A DNA stretch of 64,000 nt. Source: JAJEFO01 sp965221845. Its GTDB lineage: Bacteria; Pseudomonadota; Alphaproteobacteria; Rhodobacterales; Rhodobacteraceae. A program made the translations under genes and the position numbers. The notes beneath the pieces were generated by a model. It saw only the letters and a list, made by a program, of their open reading frames with translations, was not told the DNA's origin and searched no databases. Positions 17,796 through 27,765 of the stretch are shown here, in pieces (within the stretch, counting starts at the first letter, position 1; each line of letters begins with the position of its first letter). The stretch is from the NCBI GenBank assembly GCA_965221845.1, contig OZ244919.1:2294001-2358000 (forward strand), written 5' to 3'.

Positions 17796-18058
17796 GGCAA
17801 ATGCTCCTTAGCCGCTCCGGCGCATGGCAGGCAAGTGCCCGTCAGGGAGCAGAAGCGCAACCGCCGGACAGTTTCCGGCATGACCGGCATCAAGGGGCCT
17901 GTCCTGACGCAGGTGCGCCTCACACCGTGAAAGCCTCCACGCATCCATTCAGCGATCGGAGGCGGGATGCGAGCGCGCAAGCATGGCATTCGGCTCTCCG
18001 CCTCGTGGCCTCCGGAACCGCCCGGCGGACGGCCGGACCGGAGGAAACCCGCTTCGGG

Positions 18059-18772
18059 TCAGGCATCGAGGTGCAGGTTGACGCGTCGGTTGCGGACGCC
18101 CTTCTTCTCAACCTTGCCAAAGCGGATCCGCCCGATTTCGCCGGTCCTTGCCACATGGGTTCCGCCGCAGGGCTGCAGATCGACCTGATCGTCGCCAATG
18201 CCGATCCTCACCAGCCGGATGCGGCCGGAACCGCGTGGCGGTCGCACCGACATCGTCTTGACGAGCTGCGGACTGGCCTCGAGTTCCTGCTCCGTGATCT
18301 CGTCCTCGCCGACATCGAGATCGCGCGCGACAAGCGCGTTCAACGCGTCTGCCAACGCCCCCTTGTCCTCCGGCGGGTCAGCCATGTCAAAGTCGAGCCG
18401 TCCCCTGTCCGCTGAAATCGACCCGCCGGTCACTGGCAGGGGAATCACGGCGGACAGCAGGTGCAGGGCCGTGTGCACCCGCATGTGCCCGTAGCGCCGG
18501 TCCCAGTCGATGACCTGCCGCACCTCCGTGCCCGGCGCCGGCAGGGAAGCGCCCTCTTCCGGCACCAGGATCGGGCGACCCGCATCCCTGGCCGTCGCGG
18601 CAATGCGGGCTTCCCCGTCCTCCCAGCGCAGCAATCCGCGGTCGCCGGGCTGGCCGCCGCCGGCGGGATAGAACACGGACGCGTCCAGGACGATGCCGCC
18701 GCGTTCGCTGACCGAAGCCACGCGACCGGTGGCCTCGCGAAGGTAGGCATCGCGATAGAGAGCGGCAGTCAC
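18059..18772 (-). CDS. alanyl-tRNA editing protein AlaX-like
   Basis: A 237-residue free-standing editing domain related to the C-terminal part of AlaRS: FYPAGGGQPGDRG near residues 34-46, the zinc-binding HTALHLL near 99-105, and QPCGGTHVARTGEIG near 200-214, which supplies the other Cys/His ligands. Such proteins hydrolyse Ser or Gly mis-attached to tRNA-Ala. It overlaps the mechanosensitive channel gene by 4 bp, so the two are co-transcribed with cysK. The intact zinc ligands suggest activity. Confidence 0.9.
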   Translation of the reverse strand: MTAALYRDAYLREATGRVASVSERGGIVLDASVFYPAGGGQPGDRGLLRWEDGEARIAATARDAGRPILVPEEGASLPAPGTEVRQVIDWDRRYGHMRVHTALHLLSAVIPLPVTGGSISADRGRLDFDMADPPEDKGALADALNALVARDLDVGEDEITEQELEASPQLVKTMSVRPPRGSGRIRLVRIGIGDDQVDLQPCGGTHVARTGEIGRIRFGKVEKKGVRNRRVNLHLDA

Positions 18773-21129
18773 GCTGCATCCCCGCCTGGCCCGTGCCCGT
18801 GCGATCCGGTGTCGGCCGGCGGCGCGCCCTGCCGTTCCGATGCACCCGGCGATGTCAGCGTCTCGGGGTTTCTCAGCCAGACATCCCGCTGCGCAAACGG
18901 GATCTCTATGCCCTCTTCCGCGAAGCGCCGGACGATCTCGTGGTTGATGTCCGACCGCACGCTCAGCCCGTGGTTTATGTCATCGAGCACGGCCCGGATC
19001 TCGAAATCCATGCTGTCGGCGCCGAATCCCCTGAAGATCACCGACGGGGCAGGATCCCTGGAGACGGCCGGATGCGCCTCGGCGATCCCGCGCAGGATGC
19101 CGTCGACCTTTGCCGAATCCGTGCCGTATGCCACGCCCACGGGCACGATGACACGCCCGTTCACGTTGCCACGGGTCCAGTTCGTGACGGTGCCGGATAT
19201 CAGGTCTCCGTTCGGCACGATCACGTCCGTCCTGTCGAAGGTCTCGATCCGGGTCGAGCGCACGCTGATCCGCTTCACGATTCCCATCTGCCCGCCGACC
19301 TCGACCCAGTCGCCTTCGCTGATCGGACGCTCGATCAGAAGGATGATTCCCGAAACGAAGTTGTTTATGATGTTCTGGAGACCGAAGCCGATGCCCACGC
19401 CCAGGGCGCCGATGACGATCGCGAGCGACGACAGGTCAATGCCGGCAGCGCTGACTCCCGCCACGGCGGCAACGGCGATCCCGACATATCCTGCGCCGGA
19501 AACGATCGCGTTCCGTCCTCCCTTGTCGATTCGCGTTCGCGGGAGGACGCTGGAACGCAGCGTTCCCTGCACGAGCCTCGTGACCATGAAGACGGCCGCG
19601 AAGACGGCCGCGAACGTGAGGAGGTCGGTGGGCGAGATCACCGAATCGCCCAACGCCACTCCGGTCCTGAACCTGATCCACGCATCAGCAAGGTCAGAGG
19701 TCCGCGCGCCCCAGATCAGCGCAAGCGCCGGAAGCGTGGCCAGCGCGACGGACAGGCTCGCGATCACGGGAACCAGCGCCTGGCGTGCCGCGGCGGCATC
19801 GAGGCCGCGCAGCAGGCCGTAGGCCGACCTCAAGGCATGATGAAGGCCGACCAGCCAGGCCAGGAGCGCGAGGCTAAGCACCGATGGCAGCAGGATCGCG
19901 CTTGCCAGGCCCTGCAGGCCGATGGCCGCGGCGACCGGTCCGACAGCTGCCACGGCCTGAAACGCACGCCAGAAAAGCTGTGCGGCGCCGTGGCCGAATG
20001 CCGGATCCGCGCCTTCGGCCGTCCGGCCGCCGGCACGTGCAACGCTCCCGAGCCGCCACATCGCGATGCCCGTCAGTACAAGGACCGGAAAAGCGAGGAC
20101 GCCGGAGACGTCGGCGTCGATCTCCGCGGCCGCCGAAACAAGATCGTGCAGGACGAGAAGCCCGGCGAGAAGGCCCAGCAGCGACGCCAGGCGTCGCGCC
20201 AGCGCGCGCGCCTCCTCGCCAAGCGCCAGCCCGGCCGCTTCCGGCTCATGCTTCGGGAAGATCTGGCCGCCCAGCCAATGCCCGGCCACCGCGGCGACGA
20301 TCACCGCATTCACCCCGGCGGCGAACGCGCGGACGGTCGCGCCGGTCGAGGCAAGCGCAACGTTGAGAAGGGACAGGCCGGCCAACGCCATCAGCACGAT
20401 GCCGAACGAAAGGAGATAGCCGGACAAGTGCCGCGCGTGACCGGCCGACACGGCGGCTGCGCGTGCCTGCAGCCCTGCGACCACGCGCCCTCCGCGCAAG
20501 GCCATGACGGCGGCGGCAATCAGGAAAAGCGCGGCGATGACGACGCGTTGCCAGAACGCCGGATGATCAAGCGTGCCCTGAAGGCCCGCCGCGAGATCCG
20601 CTCGCGTCTCTTCCGCCACGCCGGCGACCGCCGCCAGGGCGTCGGGCCAGAGCCTCGGGTCGAGAGGCGTTCGGTAGAGGTCGAACAGCCGGCCGGCCTG
20701 CCTGGCGCGAAGCTTCGAGTCGATCTGGCGTATGAGGGCGTCCGCCCGGGCATGGGCTTCATCCGCGCGAAGCCTGGGAGCCAGCGCCTCCTGCAGCGCG
20801 GCATCCAGGACGGTTCGGCGTTCGGCCACCGCGGCAGGCTCGCTGCCGCCCTCGGCGGGCGGCGGGCCCAGAGCGTCGATCTGGGCCTGCAGCGCCTTCA
20901 CCTCGACCGCGTTCGTGTCCCTGGCGCCTGCGAACTCCTCTCTCCAGCCGACGAGGGCGTTCCTGAGACTCTGCAGGCCGCTGTCTGGAAGCCGGTCCTT
21001 GCCGAGACCCGTCTCGACAGCGCCCGCAAACCGGTCGAACCGCTTGAATTCCGGCGCGTCCTGCGCGACCGCGAGGGACGCCAGAACTGCCCAGAGGACA
21101 GTGGCCATCCAGAACGCGGCGCGGTTCAT
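18769..21129 (-). CDS. DUF3772-containing mechanosensitive ion channel (MscS family)
   Basis: A 786-residue protein: signal peptide (FWMATVLWAVLASLAVAQ), a periplasmic DUF3772-type helical domain (about residues 25-200), then many membrane helices and the MscS core near 590-700 (IVIGALGVGIGFGLQNIINNFVSGIILLIERPISEGDWVEV, split here only for description, with pore-lining Gly/Ala pattern), ending in the MscS cytoplasmic beta domain (VIVPNGDLISGTVTNW). It would open on membrane tension during osmotic downshift. The ATG at 21129, which overlaps the cysK stop (ATGA), precedes the signal peptide directly and is preferred over the longer open frame. Confidence 0.9.
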   Translation of the reverse strand: MNRAAFWMATVLWAVLASLAVAQDAPEFKRFDRFAGAVETGLGKDRLPDSGLQSLRNALVGWREEFAGARDTNAVEVKALQAQIDALGPPPAEGGSEPAAVAERRTVLDAALQEALAPRLRADEAHARADALIRQIDSKLRARQAGRLFDLYRTPLDPRLWPDALAAVAGVAEETRADLAAGLQGTLDHPAFWQRVVIAALFLIAAAVMALRGGRVVAGLQARAAAVSAGHARHLSGYLLSFGIVLMALAGLSLLNVALASTGATVRAFAAGVNAVIVAAVAGHWLGGQIFPKHEPEAAGLALGEEARALARRLASLLGLLAGLLVLHDLVSAAAEIDADVSGVLAFPVLVLTGIAMWRLGSVARAGGRTAEGADPAFGHGAAQLFWRAFQAVAAVGPVAAAIGLQGLASAILLPSVLSLALLAWLVGLHHALRSAYGLLRGLDAAAARQALVPVIASLSVALATLPALALIWGARTSDLADAWIRFRTGVALGDSVISPTDLLTFAAVFAAVFMVTRLVQGTLRSSVLPRTRIDKGGRNAIVSGAGYVGIAVAAVAGVSAAGIDLSSLAIVIGALGVGIGFGLQNIINNFVSGIILLIERPISEGDWVEVGGQMGIVKRISVRSTRIETFDRTDVIVPNGDLISGTVTNWTRGNVNGRVIVPVGVAYGTDSAKVDGILRGIAEAHPAVSRDPAPSVIFRGFGADSMDFEIRAVLDDINHGLSVRSDINHEIVRRFAEEGIEIPFAQRDVWLRNPETLTSPGASERQGAPPADTGSHGHGPGGDAA

Positions 21130-22172
21130 GCGCGTCCCCGTCCCGAAAAGACCTCCGGCAGCACGCGCTCGTCGCGCCCGATCCACCACGGAACGGGCAA
21201 TCCCCGTTCACGCAGGAAGGCCGGGTTGAAGAGCTTGGACTGGTACCGGTTGCCGCAATCGCAGAGAATGGTGACGATCACGTGCCCCGGACCCATGTCG
21301 CGCGCGAGGCGCATCGCGCCGGCGACGTTGATGCCGGTCGACCCGCCGAGGCAAAGGCCTTCGTGCTGGAGCAGGTCGAAAACGACCGGCAGGGCTTCGC
21401 TGTCCGGCACCTTGTACACGAAATCCGGCACGAACCCTTCCAGGTTGGCCGTGATCCGGCCCTGGCCGATCCCCTCGGTGATCGAATCGCCCTCGGGCGG
21501 CTCCTCGCCGGTGAAGAGCTTGTAGAGGCCCGAGCCGTCAGGATCGCTGAGGCCCGCCTTCACGCCCTTTGGCTGCAGCGCCCGTGCAACGCCCGCAAGC
21601 GTTCCGCCGGAGCCGACCGCGCAGGTGAAGCCGTCGACCCGGCCGCCTGTCTGCTCCCAGATCTCCGGGCCGGTGGTCTCCACATGGGCCTGCCGGTTCG
21701 CGACGTTGTCGAACTGGTTTGCCCATATCGCGCCGTTGGGCTCGGTGCGGGCCAGGCGTTCCGCCAGGCGTTCGGAGTATTTCACGTAGTTGTCCGGGTT
21801 CTTGTAGGGAACGGCCGGAACCTGCACCAGCTCCGCCCCGCACAGCCGGATCATGTCCTTCTTTTCCCGGCTCTGGGTCTCGGGGATGACGATGACCGTG
21901 CGAAACCCCATCGAAGCGCCGACGAGCGCGAGCCCGATGCCCGTGTTGCCGGCGGTGCCCTCCACGATCGTGCCTCCGGCCCTCAAGGCGCCATGCGCCA
22001 CCGCATCGCGGATGATGTACAGCGCGGCGCGGTCCTTGACCGACTGCCCGGGGTTCAGGAACTCGGCCTTTCCGAGAATCTCGCAGCCCGTGGCATCGGA
22101 CGGGCCGTTCAGCCGGATCAGCGGCGTGTTTCCGACGGCTTCGGCGAGATCGCCGCGAACGTTCATCAGCAT
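21126..22172 (-). CDS. cysK: cysteine synthase A (O-acetylserine sulfhydrylase)
   Basis: A 348-residue PLP enzyme: GNTPLIRL near residue 14, FLNPGQSVKDRAA near 38-50 with the PLP-binding Lys, EGTAGNTGIGLA near 70-81, AVGSGGTLAGVARAL near 186-200, and GGSTGINVAGA near 287-297. It makes L-cysteine from O-acetylserine and sulfide. The NPGQSVKDR variant (rather than NPGGSVKDR) and extended length place it in a subfamily common in alphaproteobacteria. It is first in a three-gene leftward operon with the channel and AlaX genes. Confidence 0.93.
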   Translation of the reverse strand: MLMNVRGDLAEAVGNTPLIRLNGPSDATGCEILGKAEFLNPGQSVKDRAALYIIRDAVAHGALRAGGTIVEGTAGNTGIGLALVGASMGFRTVIVIPETQSREKKDMIRLCGAELVQVPAVPYKNPDNYVKYSERLAERLARTEPNGAIWANQFDNVANRQAHVETTGPEIWEQTGGRVDGFTCAVGSGGTLAGVARALQPKGVKAGLSDPDGSGLYKLFTGEEPPEGDSITEGIGQGRITANLEGFVPDFVYKVPDSEALPVVFDLLQHEGLCLGGSTGINVAGAMRLARDMGPGHVIVTILCDCGNRYQSKLFNPAFLRERGLPVPWWIGRDERVLPEVFSGRGRA

Positions 22173-22249
22173 TCCCTCGGGTCCTGCTCCCTCCTAGTGG
22201 CGTGGGACGCCGTGTTCAATCGGGCGGCCGCATTTTGGCTGCTGCGGGA

Positions 22250-23953
22250 TCATGGCCGCACCGGCCCTTGCGCCCGGCGCTGGGCGAGCTGCCGGAACAC
22301 CTTGGGCAGCTCCTCGGGAACGTCTTCGGCCACAAGCCCGGGTCCGAACGAAATCGCACATTCGGTATGCATCCATGCCGCGGCCTCGGCCGCCTCCATG
22401 GGCGCAAGCCCGCGGGCGAGAAGGCCGGCGACGAACCCTGCCAGGACGTCGCCCGAGCCGGCGGTGGCAAGCCAGGGCGCGCTCCGCTCCCGCGCGCTCG
22501 AATTTATGACGCAGCGACCGCCCGGGTCCGAAATCACGGTGTCCGGGCCCTTGAAAAGGATCGTGCATCCGGCGCGTCGGGCCGCTTCGCGGGCCGCATC
22601 GATCCTGGAATAGGCGGGACCGGCGGTCGCGGGAGCCGACAGCCTCTCCGAAATGTCGGGAAACAGCCGCCTGAACTCGCCCGCATGCGGGGTCAGGACG
22701 CAGTCCTCATGCAGCGCGTCGAGCAGGATGCCGGGATCCGCCGCGAAGCACGTCAGCGCATCGGCGTCGAGGACGGCCGGCCGGCCGCGCGCGGGCCCGG
22801 CCGCGCCGCTGTCCGGGCCTGCGCTTCCGCCGTCCTGCGGGGCTTGCGGACGGGGAACGGCAAGCGCCGCCTCGACGAGGGCGCGCGCGCGCCTTTCGGT
22901 CCCGAGGCCCGGACCGAGGCAGAGCGCGGCGATCCTGCCGTCCTGCAGGACCTCGCGAAGCCCGGCCGCGTCATCGACGACCCGGCACATCACGGCGGCG
23001 GTCTGGCCTGCCACCTCGGCGAGCGCGGCCTCCGGACAGGCGATCGTGACAAGGCCGGCGCCGATCCTGAGGGCGCCGCGCGCCGCAAGCCGGGCGGCCC
23101 CCGTCCGGCCCGGCCCGCCGGACAGGACGAGGGCATGCCCATGGTCGTACTTGTGGCCTCCGGCCTTCCCCAGCCGGCACGGGTCGACGCCCGCGCCCGA
23201 CAGCCGGACGGCCGTCTCCGGCGCGCGCGCCGCGCGGGCGCCGGCAGCCCGGGAACGCTTGCCCAGGCCAAGTGACGCCACCGCCAGCATGCCGCACAGC
23301 TCCGGGCCGCGATCGAGGAAATGGCCCCGCTTGGGCGCATGGAACGTCACCGTCAGGTCGGCCCGGACGCAAGTCTCCAGGACGCGCCCGCTGTCGGCGC
23401 AGAGGCCGCTCGGGACGTCCACCGAAACGACCCGGAAGGGTCGCCCCGGCGCTCCCTGAGCGCCCCCCTTCACGGAGAGGCCGTCCCAGCGTTCCAGCGC
23501 GTCGCTGAACGGCGGGCCGAGCGGGCGCCGCAGCCCCGTCCCGAAGAGGGCGTCGACCAGCAGGTCGGGGGCGGCCGGCCCCGCCCCGGGGAACGCGTCC
23601 GCAGCGCCTGCCCGCAGCCCGGGTTCGGCTTCCGCAAGGCGGCGCCATCGTGCGTGATTCGCCCGCGCGTCGGGCGGCAGGTCGTCGGGAGACCCGAGGA
23701 TCGAAGCCTCGACCTCCCAGCCCCACCCCTTCAGCAGCCGTGCCACGACGAGCCCGTCGCCGCCGTTGTTTCCCGGGCCGCAAAGCACGTGCGCGCGACG
23801 CGGCGCGACGGCGAGATCCGGCCATCTCTCGAAGACGGCGTCCACCACGCCCCCGCCGGCCCGTTCCATGAGTCCGAGTCCCGTGACGTCCCCTCTCGAA
23901 ACGGCGTCCCGCTCGACGGCCCGCATCTCTCCGGACGCGAGGACGACGGTCAT
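22250..23953 (-). CDS. nnr: bifunctional NAD(P)H-hydrate epimerase / ADP-dependent dehydratase
   Basis: A 567-residue fusion. The N-terminal YjeF epimerase half has LCGPGNNGGDGLVVARLL near residues 57-74 and VSVDVPSGLCADSG near 170. The C-terminal carbohydrate-kinase-like dehydratase half has GGHKYDHGHALVLSGGPG, LGPGLGT, DADALTCF, LTPHAGEFRRL, FKGPDTVI and LATAGSGDVLAGFVAGLLA. It repairs hydrated NADH and NADPH. The ATG at 23953 is chosen because it begins the conserved N-terminus. It is divergent from glnB, an order seen in Rhodobacterales. Confidence 0.93.
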   Translation of the reverse strand: MTVVLASGEMRAVERDAVSRGDVTGLGLMERAGGGVVDAVFERWPDLAVAPRRAHVLCGPGNNGGDGLVVARLLKGWGWEVEASILGSPDDLPPDARANHARWRRLAEAEPGLRAGAADAFPGAGPAAPDLLVDALFGTGLRRPLGPPFSDALERWDGLSVKGGAQGAPGRPFRVVSVDVPSGLCADSGRVLETCVRADLTVTFHAPKRGHFLDRGPELCGMLAVASLGLGKRSRAAGARAARAPETAVRLSGAGVDPCRLGKAGGHKYDHGHALVLSGGPGRTGAARLAARGALRIGAGLVTIACPEAALAEVAGQTAAVMCRVVDDAAGLREVLQDGRIAALCLGPGLGTERRARALVEAALAVPRPQAPQDGGSAGPDSGAAGPARGRPAVLDADALTCFAADPGILLDALHEDCVLTPHAGEFRRLFPDISERLSAPATAGPAYSRIDAAREAARRAGCTILFKGPDTVISDPGGRCVINSSARERSAPWLATAGSGDVLAGFVAGLLARGLAPMEAAEAAAWMHTECAISFGPGLVAEDVPEELPKVFRQLAQRRAQGPVRP

Positions 23954-24300
23954 GGACGCGCCTCGGGCAGCGGAGGTCTCTCCGCCGTTGGATGTCCGGG
24001 CACAGGCATTGCAACGCTCCGGTGGCCTAATCGTGTGGATACTGGCCGAATCGCGCCGAATTGAACAGCCGGCCTCCGGGCGTCCCCCCGCGAACGCGGC
24101 CCGGGAGGGACGCCCGGCGAACCCGCGGTCGCGCGGCCTGCCCCATGCGTTCGAAAACGGGCGGAATTTCAGGCGGGACGCCCAAAAAACGGGCAGACGC
24201 CCCGTCGGCCCGTCGCATCCCGGCGCGACTTCCCTCCGCCGCGATTGCGGGCGCGGCCCGCGCATGGTGATTCATGCCGGGTGCTCAAAGGGGTGACGCC
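23954..24300. promoter_or_regulatory. 347-bp divergent promoter region between nnr and glnB
   Basis: This gap must hold the promoters of nnr (leftward) and glnBA (rightward). No convincing sigma-54 or NtrC site could be recognised by eye. GGGGTGACGCC just before the glnB ATG (24301) holds a weak Shine-Dalgarno. No gene was supported within it. Confidence 0.45.
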
Positions 24301-24639
24301 ATGAAAAAAATCGAGGCGATCATCAAGCCTTTCAAGCTTGATGAGGTCAAGGAAGCGCTGCAGGATGTCGGGGTTCAGGGCATATCCGTGGTTGAGGTCA
24401 AGGGATTCGGACGCCAGAAGGGCCACACCGAACTCTACCGGGGCGCCGAGTATGTCGTGGATTTCCTGCCCAAGGTGAAGGTCGAGGTCGTGCTTCCCGC
24501 GGACCGGGTCGACGCGGCCGTCGAGGCCATCGTCGGGGCGGCGAAGACGGACAAGATCGGCGACGGGAAGATATTTGTCAGCGACATCAGCGAAGCGATC
24601 CGGATCCGGACGGGAGAGTCCGGGCCGGAGGCGCTGTGA
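24301..24639 (+). CDS. glnB: nitrogen regulatory protein P-II
   Basis: A 112-residue P-II protein: it opens MKKIEAIIKPFKLDEVKEAL, the T-loop GFGRQKGHTELYRGAEYVVDF carries the uridylylation site Tyr51, and GDGKIFVSDISEAIRIRTGE is the C-terminal signature. It senses 2-oxoglutarate and ATP/ADP and reports nitrogen status to GlnD, GlnE and NtrB. It is followed 38 bp later by glnA, the standard glnBA operon of alphaproteobacteria. The start at 24301 is fixed by the invariant MKKIEA; the upstream in-frame ATG would add nine unrelated residues. Confidence 0.97.
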   Translation: MKKIEAIIKPFKLDEVKEALQDVGVQGISVVEVKGFGRQKGHTELYRGAEYVVDFLPKVKVEVVLPADRVDAAVEAIVGAAKTDKIGDGKIFVSDISEAIRIRTGESGPEAL

Positions 24640-24677
24640 CCGCCCGGAACGCGCAGAATGGACAGGAGGATCGCGCC

Positions 24678-26084
24678 ATGAGCAACAATGACGTCTTGCA
24701 GACGATCAGGGACGAAGAGGTGGAGTACGTGGACATCCGGTTCACGGATCCTCGCGGCAAGCTTCAGCACGTGACGGTGCTCGGCGACCAGGTGGACGAG
24801 GACTTCCTCGAGGAAGGGTTCATGTTCGACGGCTCGTCAATCGCGGGCTGGAAGTCGATCGACCAGTCCGACATGAAGCTGATGCCCGACACGTCCAGCG
24901 CATACATGGATCCGTTCTACGCGGAGAAGACGCTTGCGGTCCATTGCTCGGTCGTGGAGCCGGACACCGGCGAGCACTACGAGCGCGACCCGCGCGGGAC
25001 GGCGGAGAAGGCCGAAGCCTATCTCCAGTCCAGCGGGATAGGCGACCAGTCGTTCTGGGGGCCGGAAGCCGAGTTCTTCCTCTTTGACGATGTCCGCCAT
25101 TCGGTCGAGATGAACAAGGTCAGCTACGAGATCGACGCGGTCGACGGCTCCTGGAACACGGACACGGAATACGAGATGGGCAACATGGGCCACCGCCCCG
25201 GCGTGAAGGGCGGCTACTTCCCGGTTCCCCCGATCGACGACGGGCAGGACATACGCTCGGAAATGCTCTCGACGATGAAGCGCATGGGCATGAAGGTCGA
25301 CAAGCACCACCACGAGGTCGCCTCGTGCCAGCACGAGCTCGGCCTTGTCTTCGGCTCTCTCACGGCACAGGGGGACAACCTCCAGAAGTACAAGTACGTC
25401 ATCCATCAGGTCGCGCATGCCTACGGCAAGTCGGCCACGTTCATGCCCAAGCCGGTCGCGGGCGACAACGGGACGGGCATGCACGTCAACCAGTCGATAT
25501 GGAAGGACGGAAAGCCGCTCTTCGCCGGGGACCGGTATGCCGACCTCAGCCAGGAGGCGCTGCACTACATCGGCGGCGTGCTCAAGCACGCAAAGGCGCT
25601 GAATGCCTTCACCAACCCCGCGACGAATTCCTACAAGCGCCTGATTCCGGGCTTCGAGGCCCCTGTGCTCAGAGCGTATTCGGCCCGAAACCGCTCCGCG
25701 TCGTGCCGGATTCCATGGACCGAGAGCCCAAAGGCCAAGCGCGTGGAAGTTCGCTTTCCCGATCCCGCCGCAAACCCCTACCTGGCCTTTGCGGCCCTGC
25801 TGATGGCCGGTCTCGACGGCATCAGGAACAAGATCGACCCCGGCGAGCCGATGGACAAGGATCTCTACGACCTGCCCCCCGAGGAGCTTGAGGGGATCCC
25901 GACGGTCTGCGCCAGCCTTCGCGAGGCGATGGCGGAGCTGGAGGCGGACATGGAGTTCCTGCTCCAGGGCGACGTCTTCACCCGCAGCCAGATCGAGGGC
26001 TACATGGATCTCAAGTGGGAAGAGATCTACGCCTACGAGCACACGCCTCACCCGGTCGAGTTCAAGATGTACTACGGCTGCTGA
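24678..26084 (+). CDS. glnA: glutamine synthetase type I
   Basis: A 468-residue GSI-beta enzyme: DGSSIAGWKSIDQSDMKL near residues 50-67, FWGPEAEFFLFDDV (metal-binding Glu) near 125-138, KHHHEVASCQHELG near 208-221, NGTGMHVNQSIW, and NRSASCRIPW near 338. The regulatory Tyr in DLYDLPPEE near 397 is present, so activity is probably controlled by adenylylation. It makes glutamine from glutamate, ammonia and ATP. A strong terminator follows 23 bp after the stop. Start at 24678 with AGGAGGA upstream. Confidence 0.97.
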   Translation: MSNNDVLQTIRDEEVEYVDIRFTDPRGKLQHVTVLGDQVDEDFLEEGFMFDGSSIAGWKSIDQSDMKLMPDTSSAYMDPFYAEKTLAVHCSVVEPDTGEHYERDPRGTAEKAEAYLQSSGIGDQSFWGPEAEFFLFDDVRHSVEMNKVSYEIDAVDGSWNTDTEYEMGNMGHRPGVKGGYFPVPPIDDGQDIRSEMLSTMKRMGMKVDKHHHEVASCQHELGLVFGSLTAQGDNLQKYKYVIHQVAHAYGKSATFMPKPVAGDNGTGMHVNQSIWKDGKPLFAGDRYADLSQEALHYIGGVLKHAKALNAFTNPATNSYKRLIPGFEAPVLRAYSARNRSASCRIPWTESPKAKRVEVRFPDPAANPYLAFAALLMAGLDGIRNKIDPGEPMDKDLYDLPPEELEGIPTVCASLREAMAELEADMEFLLQGDVFTRSQIEGYMDLKWEEIYAYEHTPHPVEFKMYYGC

Positions 26085-26107
26085 AGGGACTCGGGGACAA
26101 TCCGGAG

Positions 26108-26143
26108 GAAGCGGGGCGCCTTGCGGGGCGCCCCGCTTCTTTG
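26108..26143 (+). terminator. Rho-independent terminator of glnBA
   Basis: GAAGCGGGGCG (26108-26118) pairs perfectly with CGCCCCGCTTC (26129-26139) across a 10-nt loop and is followed by TTT. It is 23 bp downstream of the glnA stop codon. Confidence 0.85.
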
Positions 26144-26301
26144 CCGGGCGCGGATCCGGCGGCGCGCCGCCGGATCCGCGCGCTCTCGCCGGTTTCACGC
26201 GGGATTGAAACCGCGCGACCGGGCCTTGGCTTTGATGCGCCGCTCCCTATCTTGCATGCTGACGTCCAGCGTCGTGCCCGGTTCGACGCAGACATGATCG
26301 C

Positions 26302-27765
26302 ATGGAGGAAAGCGTGACAAATCTTGTATTCGCCCCACGGCGCATGCCCGGGCTGGCAGCGCTGGCGGCCGGCGTCGCACTGGCTCTGGCACAGGCCGCC
26401 ACGGCTTCGGCGCAGGCCAGGCCTGACACGTTTGCCGACCTGGCCGAAGAGGTCAGGCCTGCCGTCGTGAACATCACCACATCCGCCATGGTCGCCACCA
26501 GGATGGAGCCCGGCCCGATCGTCCCGGAAGGCTCGCCGTTCCAGGAATTCTTCCGCGACTTCATGCAGCGCAACGGCCCTGGCGGAGACCGACCGCGGCG
26601 CAGCCAGGCCCTGGGGTCGGGCTTCGTGATCTCGGAGGACGGCCATATCGTGACCAACAAGCATGTCATCCAGTCCGCGGAGAAGATCCTGATCGAGTTC
26701 TTCGAGGGATTCGAGCTCGAAGCCGAGATCGTCGGCACCGATGCCAATACCGACCTCGCCCTCCTGAAGGTCGAGAGCGACAGGCCTCTCGATCACGTCA
26801 GCTGGGGCGACAGCGAGGCCGCCCGCGTCGGTGACTGGGTCATGGCCATGGGGAACCCCCTTGGACAGGGCTTTTCCGTGTCCGCCGGCATCATTTCGGC
26901 CCGGGGGCGGGCGCTTTCGGGAAGCTACGACGACTTCATCCAGACCGATGCCGCCATCAACCGGGGCAACTCGGGCGGGCCCTTGTTCAACATGGACGGG
27001 GAGGTGATCGGCGTGAACACCGCGATCCTCTCTCCCACCGGCGGCTCGATCGGCATCGGGTTCGCGATGTCGGCAAGCGTGGCGAAGAACGTGATCGACC
27101 AGCTGCGCGACTTCGGCGAGACCCGGCGCGGATGGCTGGGCGTGCGCATCCAGGACGTTACGGACGACCTTGCGGAAGGTCTCGGGCTTGCCGAGGTCCG
27201 GGGCGCGCTCGTCACGGACGTTCCTGAAGGCCCCGCGCTGGACGCCGGGATCAAGACCGGCGACGTCATCCTGTCCTTCGATGGCGTCGAGGTCGAGGAC
27301 ACCCGCGGCCTCGTGCGCCGGGTCGGCGAGGCGGACATCGGCAAGGATGTGCCCGTCACGGTCTTCCGCGACGGAGAGCCTCAAACGCTCAATGTCACGC
27401 TTGGACGCCGGGAGGATGCGGAGGGCGCCGTGCCCGCTTCGGCGACCGCCCCGGACCCGACGTCCAGCGAGCATCTTGGCCTGACGCTGTCTGACATGAC
27501 CGACGCGCTTCGCATGCAGTTCGGCCTCCCGCAAACCGCCGGGGGCCTGATCGTCCAGGACGTGGCCGAGGACAGTCCGGCCTACGACAAGGGCCTTCGC
27601 GCCGGAGACCTGATCGTCGAGGCCGGGCAGGAGGAAGTCGGCAGCGTCGCCGAGTTCGAGACCAGGATCGAGGAAACCCGCGAAGCAGGGCGGAAGACGA
27701 TCGTGCTCCTGATACAGAGGGACGGCGAGCCGCGCTTCGTCGCCCTGCCGGTCGAGCGCGCATAG
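26302..27765 (+). CDS. degP: Do family serine endopeptidase (HtrA/DegP-type)
   Basis: A 487-residue periplasmic protease/chaperone: signal peptide (LAALAAGVALALAQAATASA, cleavage near residue 38), a trypsin-like domain with catalytic His (TNKHV near 121), Asp (TDLALLKV near 150) and Ser (GNSGGPL near 228), and two PDZ domains (about 276-365 and 390-485). It degrades or refolds damaged envelope proteins. All catalytic residues are present. It is a single gene between glnA and the convergent hutG. Confidence 0.93.
   Translation: MEESVTNLVFAPRRMPGLAALAAGVALALAQAATASAQARPDTFADLAEEVRPAVVNITTSAMVATRMEPGPIVPEGSPFQEFFRDFMQRNGPGGDRPRRSQALGSGFVISEDGHIVTNKHVIQSAEKILIEFFEGFELEAEIVGTDANTDLALLKVESDRPLDHVSWGDSEAARVGDWVMAMGNPLGQGFSVSAGIISARGRALSGSYDDFIQTDAAINRGNSGGPLFNMDGEVIGVNTAILSPTGGSIGIGFAMSASVAKNVIDQLRDFGETRRGWLGVRIQDVTDDLAEGLGLAEVRGALVTDVPEGPALDAGIKTGDVILSFDGVEVEDTRGLVRRVGEADIGKDVPVTVFRDGEPQTLNVTLGRREDAEGAVPASATAPDPTSSEHLGLTLSDMTDALRMQFGLPQTAGGLIVQDVAEDSPAYDKGLRAGDLIVEAGQEEVGSVAEFETRIEETREAGRKTIVLLIQRDGEPRFVALPVERA

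Noticed and set aside
24837..26198. 453-residue minus-strand frame opposite glnA, and similar long antisense frames
   Set aside because: They arise from codon bias in GC-rich DNA; the plus strand encodes unmistakable glutamine synthetase and the antisense products have no motif.
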